From positions 62,001 to 126,000 of the forward strand of contig CAZZMD010000004.1 in NCBI GenBank assembly GCA_964655355.1: 64,000 nt of DNA. Direction: 5' to 3'. Positions 16,324 through 25,447 of the stretch are shown piece by piece. How positions within the stretch are numbered: position 1 is the first letter of the stretch; each line of letters opens with the position of its first letter. Both the position numbers and the translations under genes were made by a program. The notes below the pieces were generated by a model, which saw nothing but the letters and a program-made list of their open reading frames with translations, ran no database searches and was not told where the DNA came from. Source of the DNA: CALGDE01 sp964655355 (GTDB taxonomy: Bacteria; Cyanobacteriota; Cyanobacteriia; CACIAM-69d).

Positions 16324-19300
16324 ATGTCACCCATGGATTTGTTTGCGCGCGATCGCTGGTTGCTTGGATTAGGGCTGGGGATTACGCTAACGATTCTCCC
16401 ACCGGCTCAAGCCCAGATTACGCCAGCGCAGGATGGGTTTGGCACCCAGGTCCAGGGGCAAGGTAATGAGGTCACCATTACCGGGGGGCGATCGTCCCAG
16501 GGGGGCGAAAATTTATTCCATAGTTTTCAAGACTTTAGTGTCGGTAGCGGGCAGGCGGCCCATTTTTTGACGCCGGCAGCCACCCAGCGGGTGCTGGGGC
16601 GGATTAATGGTGGTTCACCATCGGTGATTGATGGCACGGTACGGCTGAGCGGCTCCGGGGCGGATTTGTTTTTATTGAATCCGGCGGGAGTGGTCTTTGG
16701 CCAGGGGGCGGCCTTGGATGTGCCGGGATCCTTTGGGGTGAGTACGGCCACGGGGTTTGGCTTTGGGGGCGATCGCTGGTTTGGGTTGGGAACTGGCACC
16801 GATGTGGCAGGACTAACGGGGGCTCCCACGACCCTGAGATTTGATGGGACACAGGCGGGGGCGATCGCCAATTTTGGATCGTTGTCGGTGGTGCCGGGGG
16901 CGCATCTGTGGCTGGTGGGGGGCTCAGTTTTGAACCGGGGAAGCCTGGCGGCACCGGGGGGCGGGGTGACGGTGGCAGCCGTGGAGGGGGGGCAAATATT
17001 GCGGCTGGGTACGCCGGGGCAACTGTTGCAGTTTGAGCTGGAACCCTTGGCGCTGGGAAATTCGTTGGGAAATACCGGGGCGATCGCACCGCTGGATTTG
17101 CCGGCGCTATTGACGGGGCAGGAGACGATCGCGGCGGCGGGTCAGGTGACGGTGACGGAGTCGGGGGCCATTGTTTTGGCGAGTCGGCGATCGCCCGCTA
17201 ATCGTTCCCGAGTGGCGATCGCCCCTGGGACGGCGTTGTTGGGCGGGGCGATCGACGTGTTTAATCCGGAAGGGATTGGCGGCCAGGCCGTGGTGACCGG
17301 TACTAATATTGCAGCCCTGGAGAATACCGTGGATGCCGCTGGTATTTTTGGCGGTGGCCGGGTGGCGATCGGTGGCAATTGGCAGGGGGGCCCCGGATTG
17401 CCGACGGCTCAGAATGTGTTTGTCAGTGCCGGATCGGTGGTGGATGCCAGTGCCATTGACCAGGGCAATGGCGGATTAGTGGTGTTTTGGTCCGAGGGCA
17501 GTACCCAGTTTTCCGGGCAGGTGCTCGCGCGAGGCGGGGCGATCGCCGGTAATGGGGGATTGGTAGAAATTTCCGGGCGATCGCAATTGGGCTTTGATGG
17601 CCGAGTTGATCTCAGCGCCCCCGCCGGCCAGCCTGGCAGTCTATTGCTGGATCCCGATCGCATCATCATCGTCGCCGAGCAAACCATCACCGATGGTATT
17701 GATGATGCGGAAGACACTGACGACAGTGGGGACGAGCGGGATGACGAAATGCCCCAATCCGGTCAATCGTCCCTAGAAAATACAGATGAAGCAGGCAGCT
17801 CAGAGGGATTAAACGACGGACAGGACTCCCTAAGCGGCGCAGAAGCGTCCACTGACACCGACGACACAGACAGTGTCCCTGGGGCCAACAGCGGCGATTC
17901 TTTAACCGGTGCCGATGAGACCACCAGTGGAAGCGACTCCTTGGAAAGCAGCAGTGGAAGCGGCTCCTCGAACAATAACGGAGGGGATTCCCTGGGGGGC
18001 GAAGGGGGAGCGGAAGCAGCGAATGGAGAAGACTCCCTGGGGGGAATGGGCGAGGAATCCTTGGGCGGAGCGAATGGAGAAGAGTCCCTGGGGGGAATGG
18101 GCGAGGAATCCTTGGGAGGCGCGAATGGGGAAGAGTCCCTGGGGGGAATGGGCGAGGAATCCTTGGGAGGCGCGAATGGAGAGTCCGAGTCGTTAAACGA
18201 TTCGATCACGAATGGGGATGATTTGCTGTTGAGCAGCAACGCAGTTATCACCGTTAATGATTTGCCAGGGGCAACACTCACCATTTCCCGAGAGGCTTTG
18301 GAATCGGTAGAGGGGTCCATTTCCCTAGCGGCGACCACAGAAATCGTCATTGCCGATGGGGTGTCTTTGACTTTCCCGGAGGTTGGCAGTACGAACGCCG
18401 ACGGCATGCCTTTTCCCATTACCTTCGAAGTGACCAACGGGTCATTTACGGCGGACCCCACACAAAATATCACCACCAACGGTCGAGCCCTGAGCATTGC
18501 CGCCACCAACATCACCGTGGGGGACATCACAACGGAGGGCATTGATGGCACTGCCGCCAATGTGGACTTAGCGGCCAATGGGGGCACCGTTAATGCGGGC
18601 TTTATTGATGTCGCGGCCACCTTCGAGGCGGGACGGGTCACGGTTCAAGGCTCTGGCAATGTCACTCTGACAGGCGTTGACGCGCGCGGGGGACCAGAGG
18701 GCATCGGCGGGGCGATCGAGGTGATTAGTGGCGCAAACTTGCGAATTATCGGTGGATTTGTGAATGACCGGGGACAGGTCATTAGTGTGGACACCTCCGG
18801 CGGGCTGCTTAGCGGCAATATTTTGCTGGGGCAGGAAGGGTTTGTGTCGAGCATTCCGTTTACGGTGGGGGATGCCACCACCAATGGCACGGCGGGGGTC
18901 ATCCAGGCAGGGGGAACAGGGATAGCGCCGGTTCAATCCTTCACGACAGAGGTCAATTTGAATGCGACTCAGACGGCGATGAGTACCAATGCCGGAGCAG
19001 TGCGCATTACCGGTGCCGGTCAGGCCCAAGCCCAGCTTCAGAGCATTGCGGACAATGGGGGTCAGGAAATTAGTACCACCCTGTCCCAAACTGACGCAGA
19101 CGGGGAAGGAGGAGGGGTAGATGAGGGTGGAGATGGGTTTGAGAATCAATCGGACGGGCAAGGGGGGAGCGATCGCTTCGATAGGGGCGGCGATGTTTTA
19201 GAGTTCGAAGGGGAAGGAGAAGGGAAAGGCAATGGGGGTCCCGACGGAGAGCGGGGGGACGGGCGAGGGGACGGGCGAGGGGACGGTCCCGGGGACGGTC

Positions 19301-20631
19301 CGGAAGGGGATCACCCCCTCGACCAATTGAGCGTGGGGCAAGAGTTATCCCTAGGCAACAACATTGATGCGACGGATTTCCGGCGGACCTTGAGCGATCG
19401 CATCAACGAGCTAACCAGCCAGCAATTAGTTGGCAGTCTGGAACATTTGCGAGCGGCGGAGTATGGCAATCACTGGGGGGTGTCCTACCAGGTGCCGCTA
19501 GTGGAATCGTCCTTTGAGGCGATTCAGGAAGTGCTGCGGGTGGTGGCGAAAAATCCTGGCAAGGTTTCGGCGGTGCTATACACCTTTGCCAGCGAGGATA
19601 GTTTGGAGTTGGTGCTGGTGTTACCCACGGGCTTACCACTACGCCATACGGTCAAAAATGTTTCCCTAGGGGATCTGCGGCGGACCACCACCCTGCTGCG
19701 TCGACAGCTCACCAGCCGTACGTTTGGCTCCCTTCCCACGTACTTGCCCGCCTCCCAGCGGCTCTATGGCTGGTTGATTGCTCCGTTCCGGGAGGCGCTG
19801 GATGAAAATCAGGTGGAGGTGATTCAGTTTTCCCTGGATCCGGGATTGCGATCGCTCCCCATCGCAGCGCTGCATGACGGCGAACAGTTTTTGATTGAAA
19901 ATTTTGCTGTGGCAACGATCCCGAGCTTTGCCCTATTGGATACGAATTATCAGCCCCTTGAGAATTCCACGGTGTTAGTGGCGGGGACCTCGGAATTTGA
20001 GACCCTGCCCAGTTTGCCGGCGGTACCGGTGGAGGTGGAGGCGATCGAAACCGCCTGGAATACGGTCGATCTGGTGGACCAGGATTTCACCCTGGAGGCG
20101 ATTCGGGCCGCTCGACAGGATACGAATTTTGCGATCGCCCATCTGGCAACCCATGCGTTCTTCAGACCCGGCGACCCGAATCAATCCTTTGTACAACTGT
20201 GGGGCAACGAGCGTATTAGTCTGGACGCGATTAACGCATTTAATTTCAGTGATCCCCCTCTGGAGCTGCTGGTGCTGAGCGCCTGCCGCACCGCCGTTGG
20301 GGATGAGCAGGCAGAGCTAGGGTTTGCGGGTCTCTCGGTCCAGTCCGGCGCCAAAAGTGTGATTGCTAGCCTATGGCAGGTGAGCGACTCCGGCACTTTG
20401 GCCCTAATGGCAGACCTATACGATGCCCTCGCAACATTGCCGACGAAAGCAGAAGCCCTACGCCAGGCCCAGTTAGCCATGCTGAGGGGAGAAGTCACAA
20501 TTCAACAGGGGCAATTACAGGGGATTTCTCGAGGCGCACTGCCGTTACCGGACACCATTGATCGCGGCACCCTAGATTTCACTCACCCCTATTTCTGGTC
20601 CGGTTTTACTCTGGTGGGTAGCCCCTGGTAG
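16324..20631 (+). CDS. TPS (filamentous haemagglutinin N-terminal) - CHAT fusion protein, paralogue 1
   Basis: A 1435-aa exported protein. A signal peptide (~1-29, cleaving near PPAQAQ) leads into a TPS secretion domain (~30-290) with the motif LNPAGVVFGQ. A low-complexity Ser/Asp/Glu/Gly region (~465-630) contains three 17-aa repeats (566-616). A further beta-helix-like stretch (~640-920) and an acidic GDGRGDGR region (~930-1000) follow. The C-terminal ~415 residues form a CHAT caspase-like module with H1277 (in HLATH) and C1321 (in LSACRTA), and the protein ends in LVGSPW. CHAT domains relate to caspases and separases; TPS domains normally need an outer-membrane TpsB partner, not seen here. 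Substrate unknown. RBS: TAGAGG before the ATG. Confidence 0.88.
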   Translation: MSPMDLFARDRWLLGLGLGITLTILPPAQAQITPAQDGFGTQVQGQGNEVTITGGRSSQGGENLFHSFQDFSVGSGQAAHFLTPAATQRVLGRINGGSPSVIDGTVRLSGSGADLFLLNPAGVVFGQGAALDVPGSFGVSTATGFGFGGDRWFGLGTGTDVAGLTGAPTTLRFDGTQAGAIANFGSLSVVPGAHLWLVGGSVLNRGSLAAPGGGVTVAAVEGGQILRLGTPGQLLQFELEPLALGNSLGNTGAIAPLDLPALLTGQETIAAAGQVTVTESGAIVLASRRSPANRSRVAIAPGTALLGGAIDVFNPEGIGGQAVVTGTNIAALENTVDAAGIFGGGRVAIGGNWQGGPGLPTAQNVFVSAGSVVDASAIDQGNGGLVVFWSEGSTQFSGQVLARGGAIAGNGGLVEISGRSQLGFDGRVDLSAPAGQPGSLLLDPDRIIIVAEQTITDGIDDAEDTDDSGDERDDEMPQSGQSSLENTDEAGSSEGLNDGQDSLSGAEASTDTDDTDSVPGANSGDSLTGADETTSGSDSLESSSGSGSSNNNGGDSLGGEGGAEAANGEDSLGGMGEESLGGANGEESLGGMGEESLGGANGEESLGGMGEESLGGANGESESLNDSITNGDDLLLSSNAVITVNDLPGATLTISREALESVEGSISLAATTEIVIADGVSLTFPEVGSTNADGMPFPITFEVTNGSFTADPTQNITTNGRALSIAATNITVGDITTEGIDGTAANVDLAANGGTVNAGFIDVAATFEAGRVTVQGSGNVTLTGVDARGGPEGIGGAIEVISGANLRIIGGFVNDRGQVISVDTSGGLLSGNILLGQEGFVSSIPFTVGDATTNGTAGVIQAGGTGIAPVQSFTTEVNLNATQTAMSTNAGAVRITGAGQAQAQLQSIADNGGQEISTTLSQTDADGEGGGVDEGGDGFENQSDGQGGSDRFDRGGDVLEFEGEGEGKGNGGPDGERGDGRGDGRGDGPGDGPEGDHPLDQLSVGQELSLGNNIDATDFRRTLSDRINELTSQQLVGSLEHLRAAEYGNHWGVSYQVPLVESSFEAIQEVLRVVAKNPGKVSAVLYTFASEDSLELVLVLPTGLPLRHTVKNVSLGDLRRTTTLLRRQLTSRTFGSLPTYLPASQRLYGWLIAPFREALDENQVEVIQFSLDPGLRSLPIAALHDGEQFLIENFAVATIPSFALLDTNYQPLENSTVLVAGTSEFETLPSLPAVPVEVEAIETAWNTVDLVDQDFTLEAIRAARQDTNFAIAHLATHAFFRPGDPNQSFVQLWGNERISLDAINAFNFSDPPLELLVLSACRTAVGDEQAELGFAGLSVQSGAKSVIASLWQVSDSGTLALMADLYDALATLPTKAEALRQAQLAMLRGEVTIQQGQLQGISRGALPLPDTIDRGTLDFTHPYFWSGFTLVGSPW
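18019..18171. repeat. Three tandem 51-bp units in the TPS-CHAT gene
   Basis: Units at 18019-18069, 18070-18120 and 18121-18171 are nearly identical, and a fourth partial copy starts at 18172. Each encodes a 17-residue EESLGG/MGEESLGGANG-type unit. The near-identity at the DNA level suggests recent expansion or ongoing copy-number change. Confidence 0.95.
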
Positions 20632-20799
20632 CAACCAGGAAACGAATCGGGGCATTCTACTGAAAGTAACGGACGTTGCAATCCTGTGCAGTCCTTTATA
20701 GTCAGAAGGATAGGAAGAGCTTTTTTTATACGGGGTCTATCGCTCTAAAGAACGCTCGGATTAAGTCACTCGCCTCCTTTCCCAATCACTCCCGCCACC

Positions 20800-23442
20800 A
20801 TGATCCCTTGCTCTTGTCGGACCGCCCCTTTATGGGGGGCGATCGCCCTTGCTGCGCTATGGAATGCCGTATGGGATAGCGCCCCCGCGATCGCCCAAAG
20901 CATCATCCCCGCCCCGGACGAACTCTCCACCCAAGTCCAATCCCAAGGCAATACGTTTGAGATCACCGGCGGGCAAGTTTCTGGCGATGGGGCGTCCCTG
21001 TTCCACAGCTTCAGCGAATTCAACCTCAACCAAGGGGAAACAGCGCAGTTTTTAACCCCCGCCAATACCCAATCCGTTTTGGGGCGCATTGTCGGCGGCA
21101 ATCCCTCCTTTGTGGACGGCACCATTCAGTTATTGGGAAGCCAGGCGGATTTATATCTCCTCAACCCCGCCGGCTTGGTGTTTGGGCAAAACGCCACCCT
21201 CGATGTGCCGGGCGTCTTTCTCGGGTCCACCGCCACCGGCATCGGATTTGAAGACGCCGGTGGTACCGTGCAATGGTTTAACGTTTTTGCCCCCGCCGCC
21301 GCCCAGACCTTTGGGGGCAGCCCCTCCCTATTGCGATTTGAAGTGGAGATCCCGGGCAACATCGCCAACTTCGGCAATTTGACCGTAGGGCCGGGGGAAC
21401 AGATCTGGCTAGTGGGGGGCAATGTCCTACAGGCGGGCTCGTTAACAGCGCCAGCGGGAACGATCGCCCTTACCGCCGTAGAGGGTAATCAACTGGCACG
21501 GTTTGCCCCGGCGATGCCCTTTTCCCTATCCGCCGTTCCCATTAGCACCTCCCTTCAGCAACTCGCCCCATCTGCCCCGCCAACGGCTCCCGCCCCTTTT
21601 TCGCCATTGGATCTCCCGGCATTGCTCACGGGGGCGGAGGGACTCTATCCCGCCAGCCAGGTCACCATCAATGACCAGGGACAGGTACTGCTTCAGGGAG
21701 AAGCTATTTCGGGCGATCGCGGCGTGTTCGCCATTAACGATCCGCTGGCTCCTGCGGCCGCCATTGGCTTATCGGCCGCCAATGGTCACTCGAGGGAAGT
21801 TGCCATCGCCGATAGTGAGCCGACCGTCAGTTTGAGTTTAAGTACCAACCTGAGGGAGCGGTTGAGCGCCGTCGAAGGTGCTTCCCAATTCGCCGAGTTC
21901 GATCTGTTCGAGGGGACATCAAATACCGTCGAGGTTCGAGATCTCGCCGCGATCGCTGCCCTGGCTGGAGCCCTAGAGTTAAGCGCCTCTAACATCGGAT
22001 CGACCGAGGCCACAACCGATATCACCGGGACTTTGGGGCAGCTTGGGGAGAGATTTGGGACGGATTTTGGGTCGGTGAATCCGTTGCGGCTGAGGCGTAG
22101 TACGATGGCCGGCACCGATGCGAATTCGATTTTGGCCATCGGCAGCACGGCCCTATCGGCACCGGGGGAAAACAATGCCACCCGCACCCGTCAGTCCCTG
22201 AGCGATCGCCTGGATGACCTCACCGCCGCCGAATTGGTGGGCAGTATCGAACAACTGCGGGCGGCGGAATATGGCAGCCATTGGGGGGTCACCTATCAGG
22301 TCCCCGTAGTGGAATCCTCCGTCGATTCAATCCAAACGGTGTTGCAGGCGATCGCCCAGAATCCTGGAAAACGGGCCGCGGTCATCTATGCCTTCATCAA
22401 TGGGGACGATCTGGAGCTAACGTTGGTCCTGCCCAACGGCGCTCCCCAACGCCAAACCCTGCGCAACGTCGCCCCCGCCCTCGTCAATGCCAATCGCCAA
22501 CTGCGCCAAAGCATCACCAGCCCCATCCGCGAAGCCAGGCTGTATCGCGATCCCGCCAAAGCCCTATACCAAGGACTGCTGTCCTCCTTCCGGGAGACGC
22601 TGGATAACCAGAAAATTGAACTCCTAATGTTCTCCCTGGATTCGGGATTGCGATCGCTCCCCATTGCCGCCCTCCATGACGGGGAGCAATATCTGATTGA
22701 GAATTATGCGGTCGCGATCATCCCCAGCTTTGGCCTCTTGGAAACAGACTATAAACCCCTGACCGACGCCAAAGTGCTTGTGGCGGGGGCCTCCCAATTC
22801 CAGGACCTGGGGGACTTATCCGCGGTGCCGGTGGAGCTGGCAGCGATCCAACAAAATTGGCCCACCGTCAGCCTCACCGAAAGCCAATTTACCCTGGATG
22901 CCATGCAGACCATCCGTCAGGAGGCCCCCTTTACGATCGCCCACCTGGCCACCCACGCCGTCTTCCGGGATGGGGATCCCAGTAATTCCTTCGTACAACT
23001 CTGGGGGGATGAACGGCTCACCCTAGATGCGATCGCCTCCCTCAATTTCCATCGCCCGCCCCTGGAGCTGCTGGTTTTGAGCGCCTGCCAAACCGCCTTT
23101 GGCAACGACTCCGCCGAGCTCGGCTTTGCCGGACTATCGGTGCAGTCTGGGGCAAAAAGCGTCGTCGCCAGCCTTTGGCGGGTCAGCGATACGGGGACCC
23201 TGGCGTTAATGTCAGAATTTTATGACCAACTGGGGAGCATTTCCACCAAAGCGGAAGCCCTCCGCCAGGCACAGTTAGCCATGTTACGGAATGAAACAAC
23301 GGCCGTTAAGGACTTTTTCTCCAGTGGCGATCGCAGCGCATTGACGGACAATTTCCCCGTAGAGAGCGAGTTCAGCGACGATCAAAACTTCTCCCATCCC
23401 TACTTCTGGTCTGGCTTTACCCTCGTGGGAAGCCCCTGGTAA
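20800..23442 (+). CDS. TPS-CHAT fusion protein, paralogue 2
   Basis: An 880-aa exported protein with the same architecture as paralogue 1 but a much shorter middle. A signal peptide (~1-32, ending APAIAQ) is followed by a TPS domain (~33-300) with VLGRIVGGNPSFVDG and LNPAGLVFGQ. A linker leads to the CHAT module (~465-880), with the dyad H719 (HLATHAVF) and C763 (LSACQTA). Shared blocks include LRAAEYG, IAQNPGK, GLRSLPIAALHDG and the terminal LVGSPW. It starts 168 nt after paralogue 1 on the same strand with no strong hairpin between, so a common transcript is possible. The CHAT half is clearly closer to paralogue 3 than to paralogue 1 (e.g. LWRVSDTGTLALMSEFYD). Confidence 0.88.
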   Translation: MIPCSCRTAPLWGAIALAALWNAVWDSAPAIAQSIIPAPDELSTQVQSQGNTFEITGGQVSGDGASLFHSFSEFNLNQGETAQFLTPANTQSVLGRIVGGNPSFVDGTIQLLGSQADLYLLNPAGLVFGQNATLDVPGVFLGSTATGIGFEDAGGTVQWFNVFAPAAAQTFGGSPSLLRFEVEIPGNIANFGNLTVGPGEQIWLVGGNVLQAGSLTAPAGTIALTAVEGNQLARFAPAMPFSLSAVPISTSLQQLAPSAPPTAPAPFSPLDLPALLTGAEGLYPASQVTINDQGQVLLQGEAISGDRGVFAINDPLAPAAAIGLSAANGHSREVAIADSEPTVSLSLSTNLRERLSAVEGASQFAEFDLFEGTSNTVEVRDLAAIAALAGALELSASNIGSTEATTDITGTLGQLGERFGTDFGSVNPLRLRRSTMAGTDANSILAIGSTALSAPGENNATRTRQSLSDRLDDLTAAELVGSIEQLRAAEYGSHWGVTYQVPVVESSVDSIQTVLQAIAQNPGKRAAVIYAFINGDDLELTLVLPNGAPQRQTLRNVAPALVNANRQLRQSITSPIREARLYRDPAKALYQGLLSSFRETLDNQKIELLMFSLDSGLRSLPIAALHDGEQYLIENYAVAIIPSFGLLETDYKPLTDAKVLVAGASQFQDLGDLSAVPVELAAIQQNWPTVSLTESQFTLDAMQTIRQEAPFTIAHLATHAVFRDGDPSNSFVQLWGDERLTLDAIASLNFHRPPLELLVLSACQTAFGNDSAELGFAGLSVQSGAKSVVASLWRVSDTGTLALMSEFYDQLGSISTKAEALRQAQLAMLRNETTAVKDFFSSGDRSALTDNFPVESEFSDDQNFSHPYFWSGFTLVGSPW

Positions 23443-23506
23443 TCCCCCCCCGATCAGCGCTGTTCCAAAGGCGCAACTGGGTCGATCCGCAACCCCCTCC
23501 GCCACG

Positions 23507-23528
23507 GACTTCATGAAGACTTCATAGA
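23507..23528. repeat. 11-bp near-perfect tandem duplication between CHAT genes 2 and 3
   Basis: GACTTCATGAA (23507-23517) is followed at once by GACTTCATAGA (23518-23528), with 9 of 11 positions identical. Confidence 0.55.
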
Positions 23529-23655
23529 GCGTTCGTATTTTTATGTCGACAGGGCTGGTTACACTGGAACCAGAATCAGGGCAAATAGAAGCCACACCCC
23601 TTGGGGGTCTGACCCCTGACTTCGGTGCATTACTCTCTACAGATGGCCCTTTCCC

Positions 23656-25404
23656 ATGGCCCTTCCGTTACAAATCTCTCTACGCGATCGATTCAGACCG
23701 ATCGCATCTGCTGCCGTCCAGATTTTTGGGGCGATCGCCCTCAGTCCACTGCTGATCAGTTCCGGGGCCTACGCCCAATCGCAAACGCCACAAACGCTGC
23801 CGTCGGCCCACAGCCAGAACGCTCTACCGCCAGCCGAGGTCCCCTATGGGACCAGCCTAGAGTTAAGCCAGGAAGTAAGCCAGGGGAATAAAATACCCTC
23901 GACGGTCCCGACCGCTTCCCCGGTCACCGCCGGCCCATCCCCGCTGGGGGCAGCTCCCAAGGAAGCCACCGCTCTCAAAACCGCGTCAGTTCCGCCGGTA
24001 GCCCCCCTCATCCGCTTCGATGACATACTCGATGGTGCCCGTGAATCGGTTGATGCCCTGGGCGGACGCGCGCGCGAGGCCTTGGACGATGTCGGGGACT
24101 TTTTAACGGAACGGGGTCGAGGGTTAGTGGAGGCGGTGAGGGATAAGCCGGCCAAAATCCGACGGTTCCTGGAACAGCGCCTGGAGTCTTTGACGGCAAA
24201 GGAGAAGGTCGGGCATTTAGAACAGTTGCGAGCGGCGGAATATGGCGACCATTGGGGGACCACCTATGAGGTGCCGGTGGTGCAATCGTCGCTGGACACG
24301 ACCCAAGCCGTCCTCCAGGCGATCGCCCAAAATCCTGGAAAAACCGGTGCCGTTCTCTACGCCTTTGTGCGGGGGCAAGACCTGGAACTAACCCTAGTCC
24401 TACCCGACGGTGAACCGAAACAGCACACCTTCAAAGGGGTTGTTCCCGCCCTACAGCAGGCCAACCATCAACTGCGCCTAGGCATTACCGATCCCCTCCA
24501 GGCCGATGCCGATGAATATCTGGAACCGGGGCAGACCTTATATAAATTCCTGGTGTCTCCCTTTCGGAAAACCCTGGATCGGGCAGGGGTCGACATTCTT
24601 ATGTTTTCCCTCGATGGGGGACTGCGATCGCTCCCGGTGGCGGCCCTCCACGATGGTCGCAAATTTTTGGTCGAGCATTATGCGGTCGCCATTATCCCTA
24701 GCTTTGGATTATTGGCCCCCGACTACAAGCCCCTCACCAATGCCAAAGTTCTGGTGGCCGGTGCATCCCGCTTCGACGATTTAGACGATTTGCCAGCGGT
24801 CCCCGTGGAATTGGCAACCATTCAAGCAAGCTGGTCCACGGTTAATTTGCTGGACAATAAATTCACCCTGGATGCCATCCAGAGCGCCCGGCGCAAAGAT
24901 GATTTTGCGATCGCCCACCTAGCCACCCATGCGGTTTTCAAGAAGGGAAATCCCAGCAAATCCTTCGTTCAACTGTGGGGGGATGAACAGCTCACCCTGG
25001 ACGCGATCGCCTCCCTCAATTTCCATCGCCCGCCCCTGGAACTGTTAGTGCTCAGCGCCTGCCAGACCGCCTTTGGCAACGACTCGGCAGAATTGGGATT
25101 CGCCGGGATTTCCGTGCAATCGGGGGCGAAAAGTGTTTTGGCCAGTCTGTGGCGGGTCAGCGATACAGGGACCCTAGCGCTGATGTCAGAATTTTATGAT
25201 TATCTCGGCACCCTCCCCACCAAAGCAGAAGCCCTGCGCCATGCGCAACTGGCCATGCTGCGCGGGGAAACCGCCTCCATCGAGCAGCTCTTCGCCCAAA
25301 GAAGCGGGTTTAGTCCTCCCCCCGATCTCGGCCCCTTACCCACCAAAGACCTGACCCATCCCTACTTCTGGGCTGGCTTTACGCTGGTGGGCAGCCCCTG
25401 GTAA
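23656..25404 (+). CDS. Exported CHAT-domain protein, paralogue 3 (TPS domain lost)
   Basis: A 582-aa protein. It keeps a signal peptide (~1-41, ending GAYAQ) but lacks the TPS/haemagglutinin region of its two upstream paralogues. Instead there is a ~125-residue Pro/Ala/Thr/Ser-rich and then helical, charged segment before the CHAT module (~170-582). The dyad is intact: H425 in HLATHAVF and C469 in LSACQTA. The end is again LVGSPW. Because TPS domains direct export through TpsB, this copy should reach the periplasm by Sec but not use the same outer-membrane route. Start 23656 is chosen because the signal peptide follows directly. It lies 213 nt after paralogue 2. Confidence 0.85.
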   Translation: MALPLQISLRDRFRPIASAAVQIFGAIALSPLLISSGAYAQSQTPQTLPSAHSQNALPPAEVPYGTSLELSQEVSQGNKIPSTVPTASPVTAGPSPLGAAPKEATALKTASVPPVAPLIRFDDILDGARESVDALGGRAREALDDVGDFLTERGRGLVEAVRDKPAKIRRFLEQRLESLTAKEKVGHLEQLRAAEYGDHWGTTYEVPVVQSSLDTTQAVLQAIAQNPGKTGAVLYAFVRGQDLELTLVLPDGEPKQHTFKGVVPALQQANHQLRLGITDPLQADADEYLEPGQTLYKFLVSPFRKTLDRAGVDILMFSLDGGLRSLPVAALHDGRKFLVEHYAVAIIPSFGLLAPDYKPLTNAKVLVAGASRFDDLDDLPAVPVELATIQASWSTVNLLDNKFTLDAIQSARRKDDFAIAHLATHAVFKKGNPSKSFVQLWGDEQLTLDAIASLNFHRPPLELLVLSACQTAFGNDSAELGFAGISVQSGAKSVLASLWRVSDTGTLALMSEFYDYLGTLPTKAEALRHAQLAMLRGETASIEQLFAQRSGFSPPPDLGPLPTKDLTHPYFWAGFTLVGSPW

Positions 25405-25447
25405 AGGCAGTTCCCGCTAATGCATTTTGCTCGCGCCTCGATCGCGC

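Noticed and set aside
17763..18641. 292-codon open frame on the minus strand
   Set aside because: Antisense to the low-complexity and repeat region of the TPS-CHAT gene; its Ser/Pro repeats are just the complement of that repeat.
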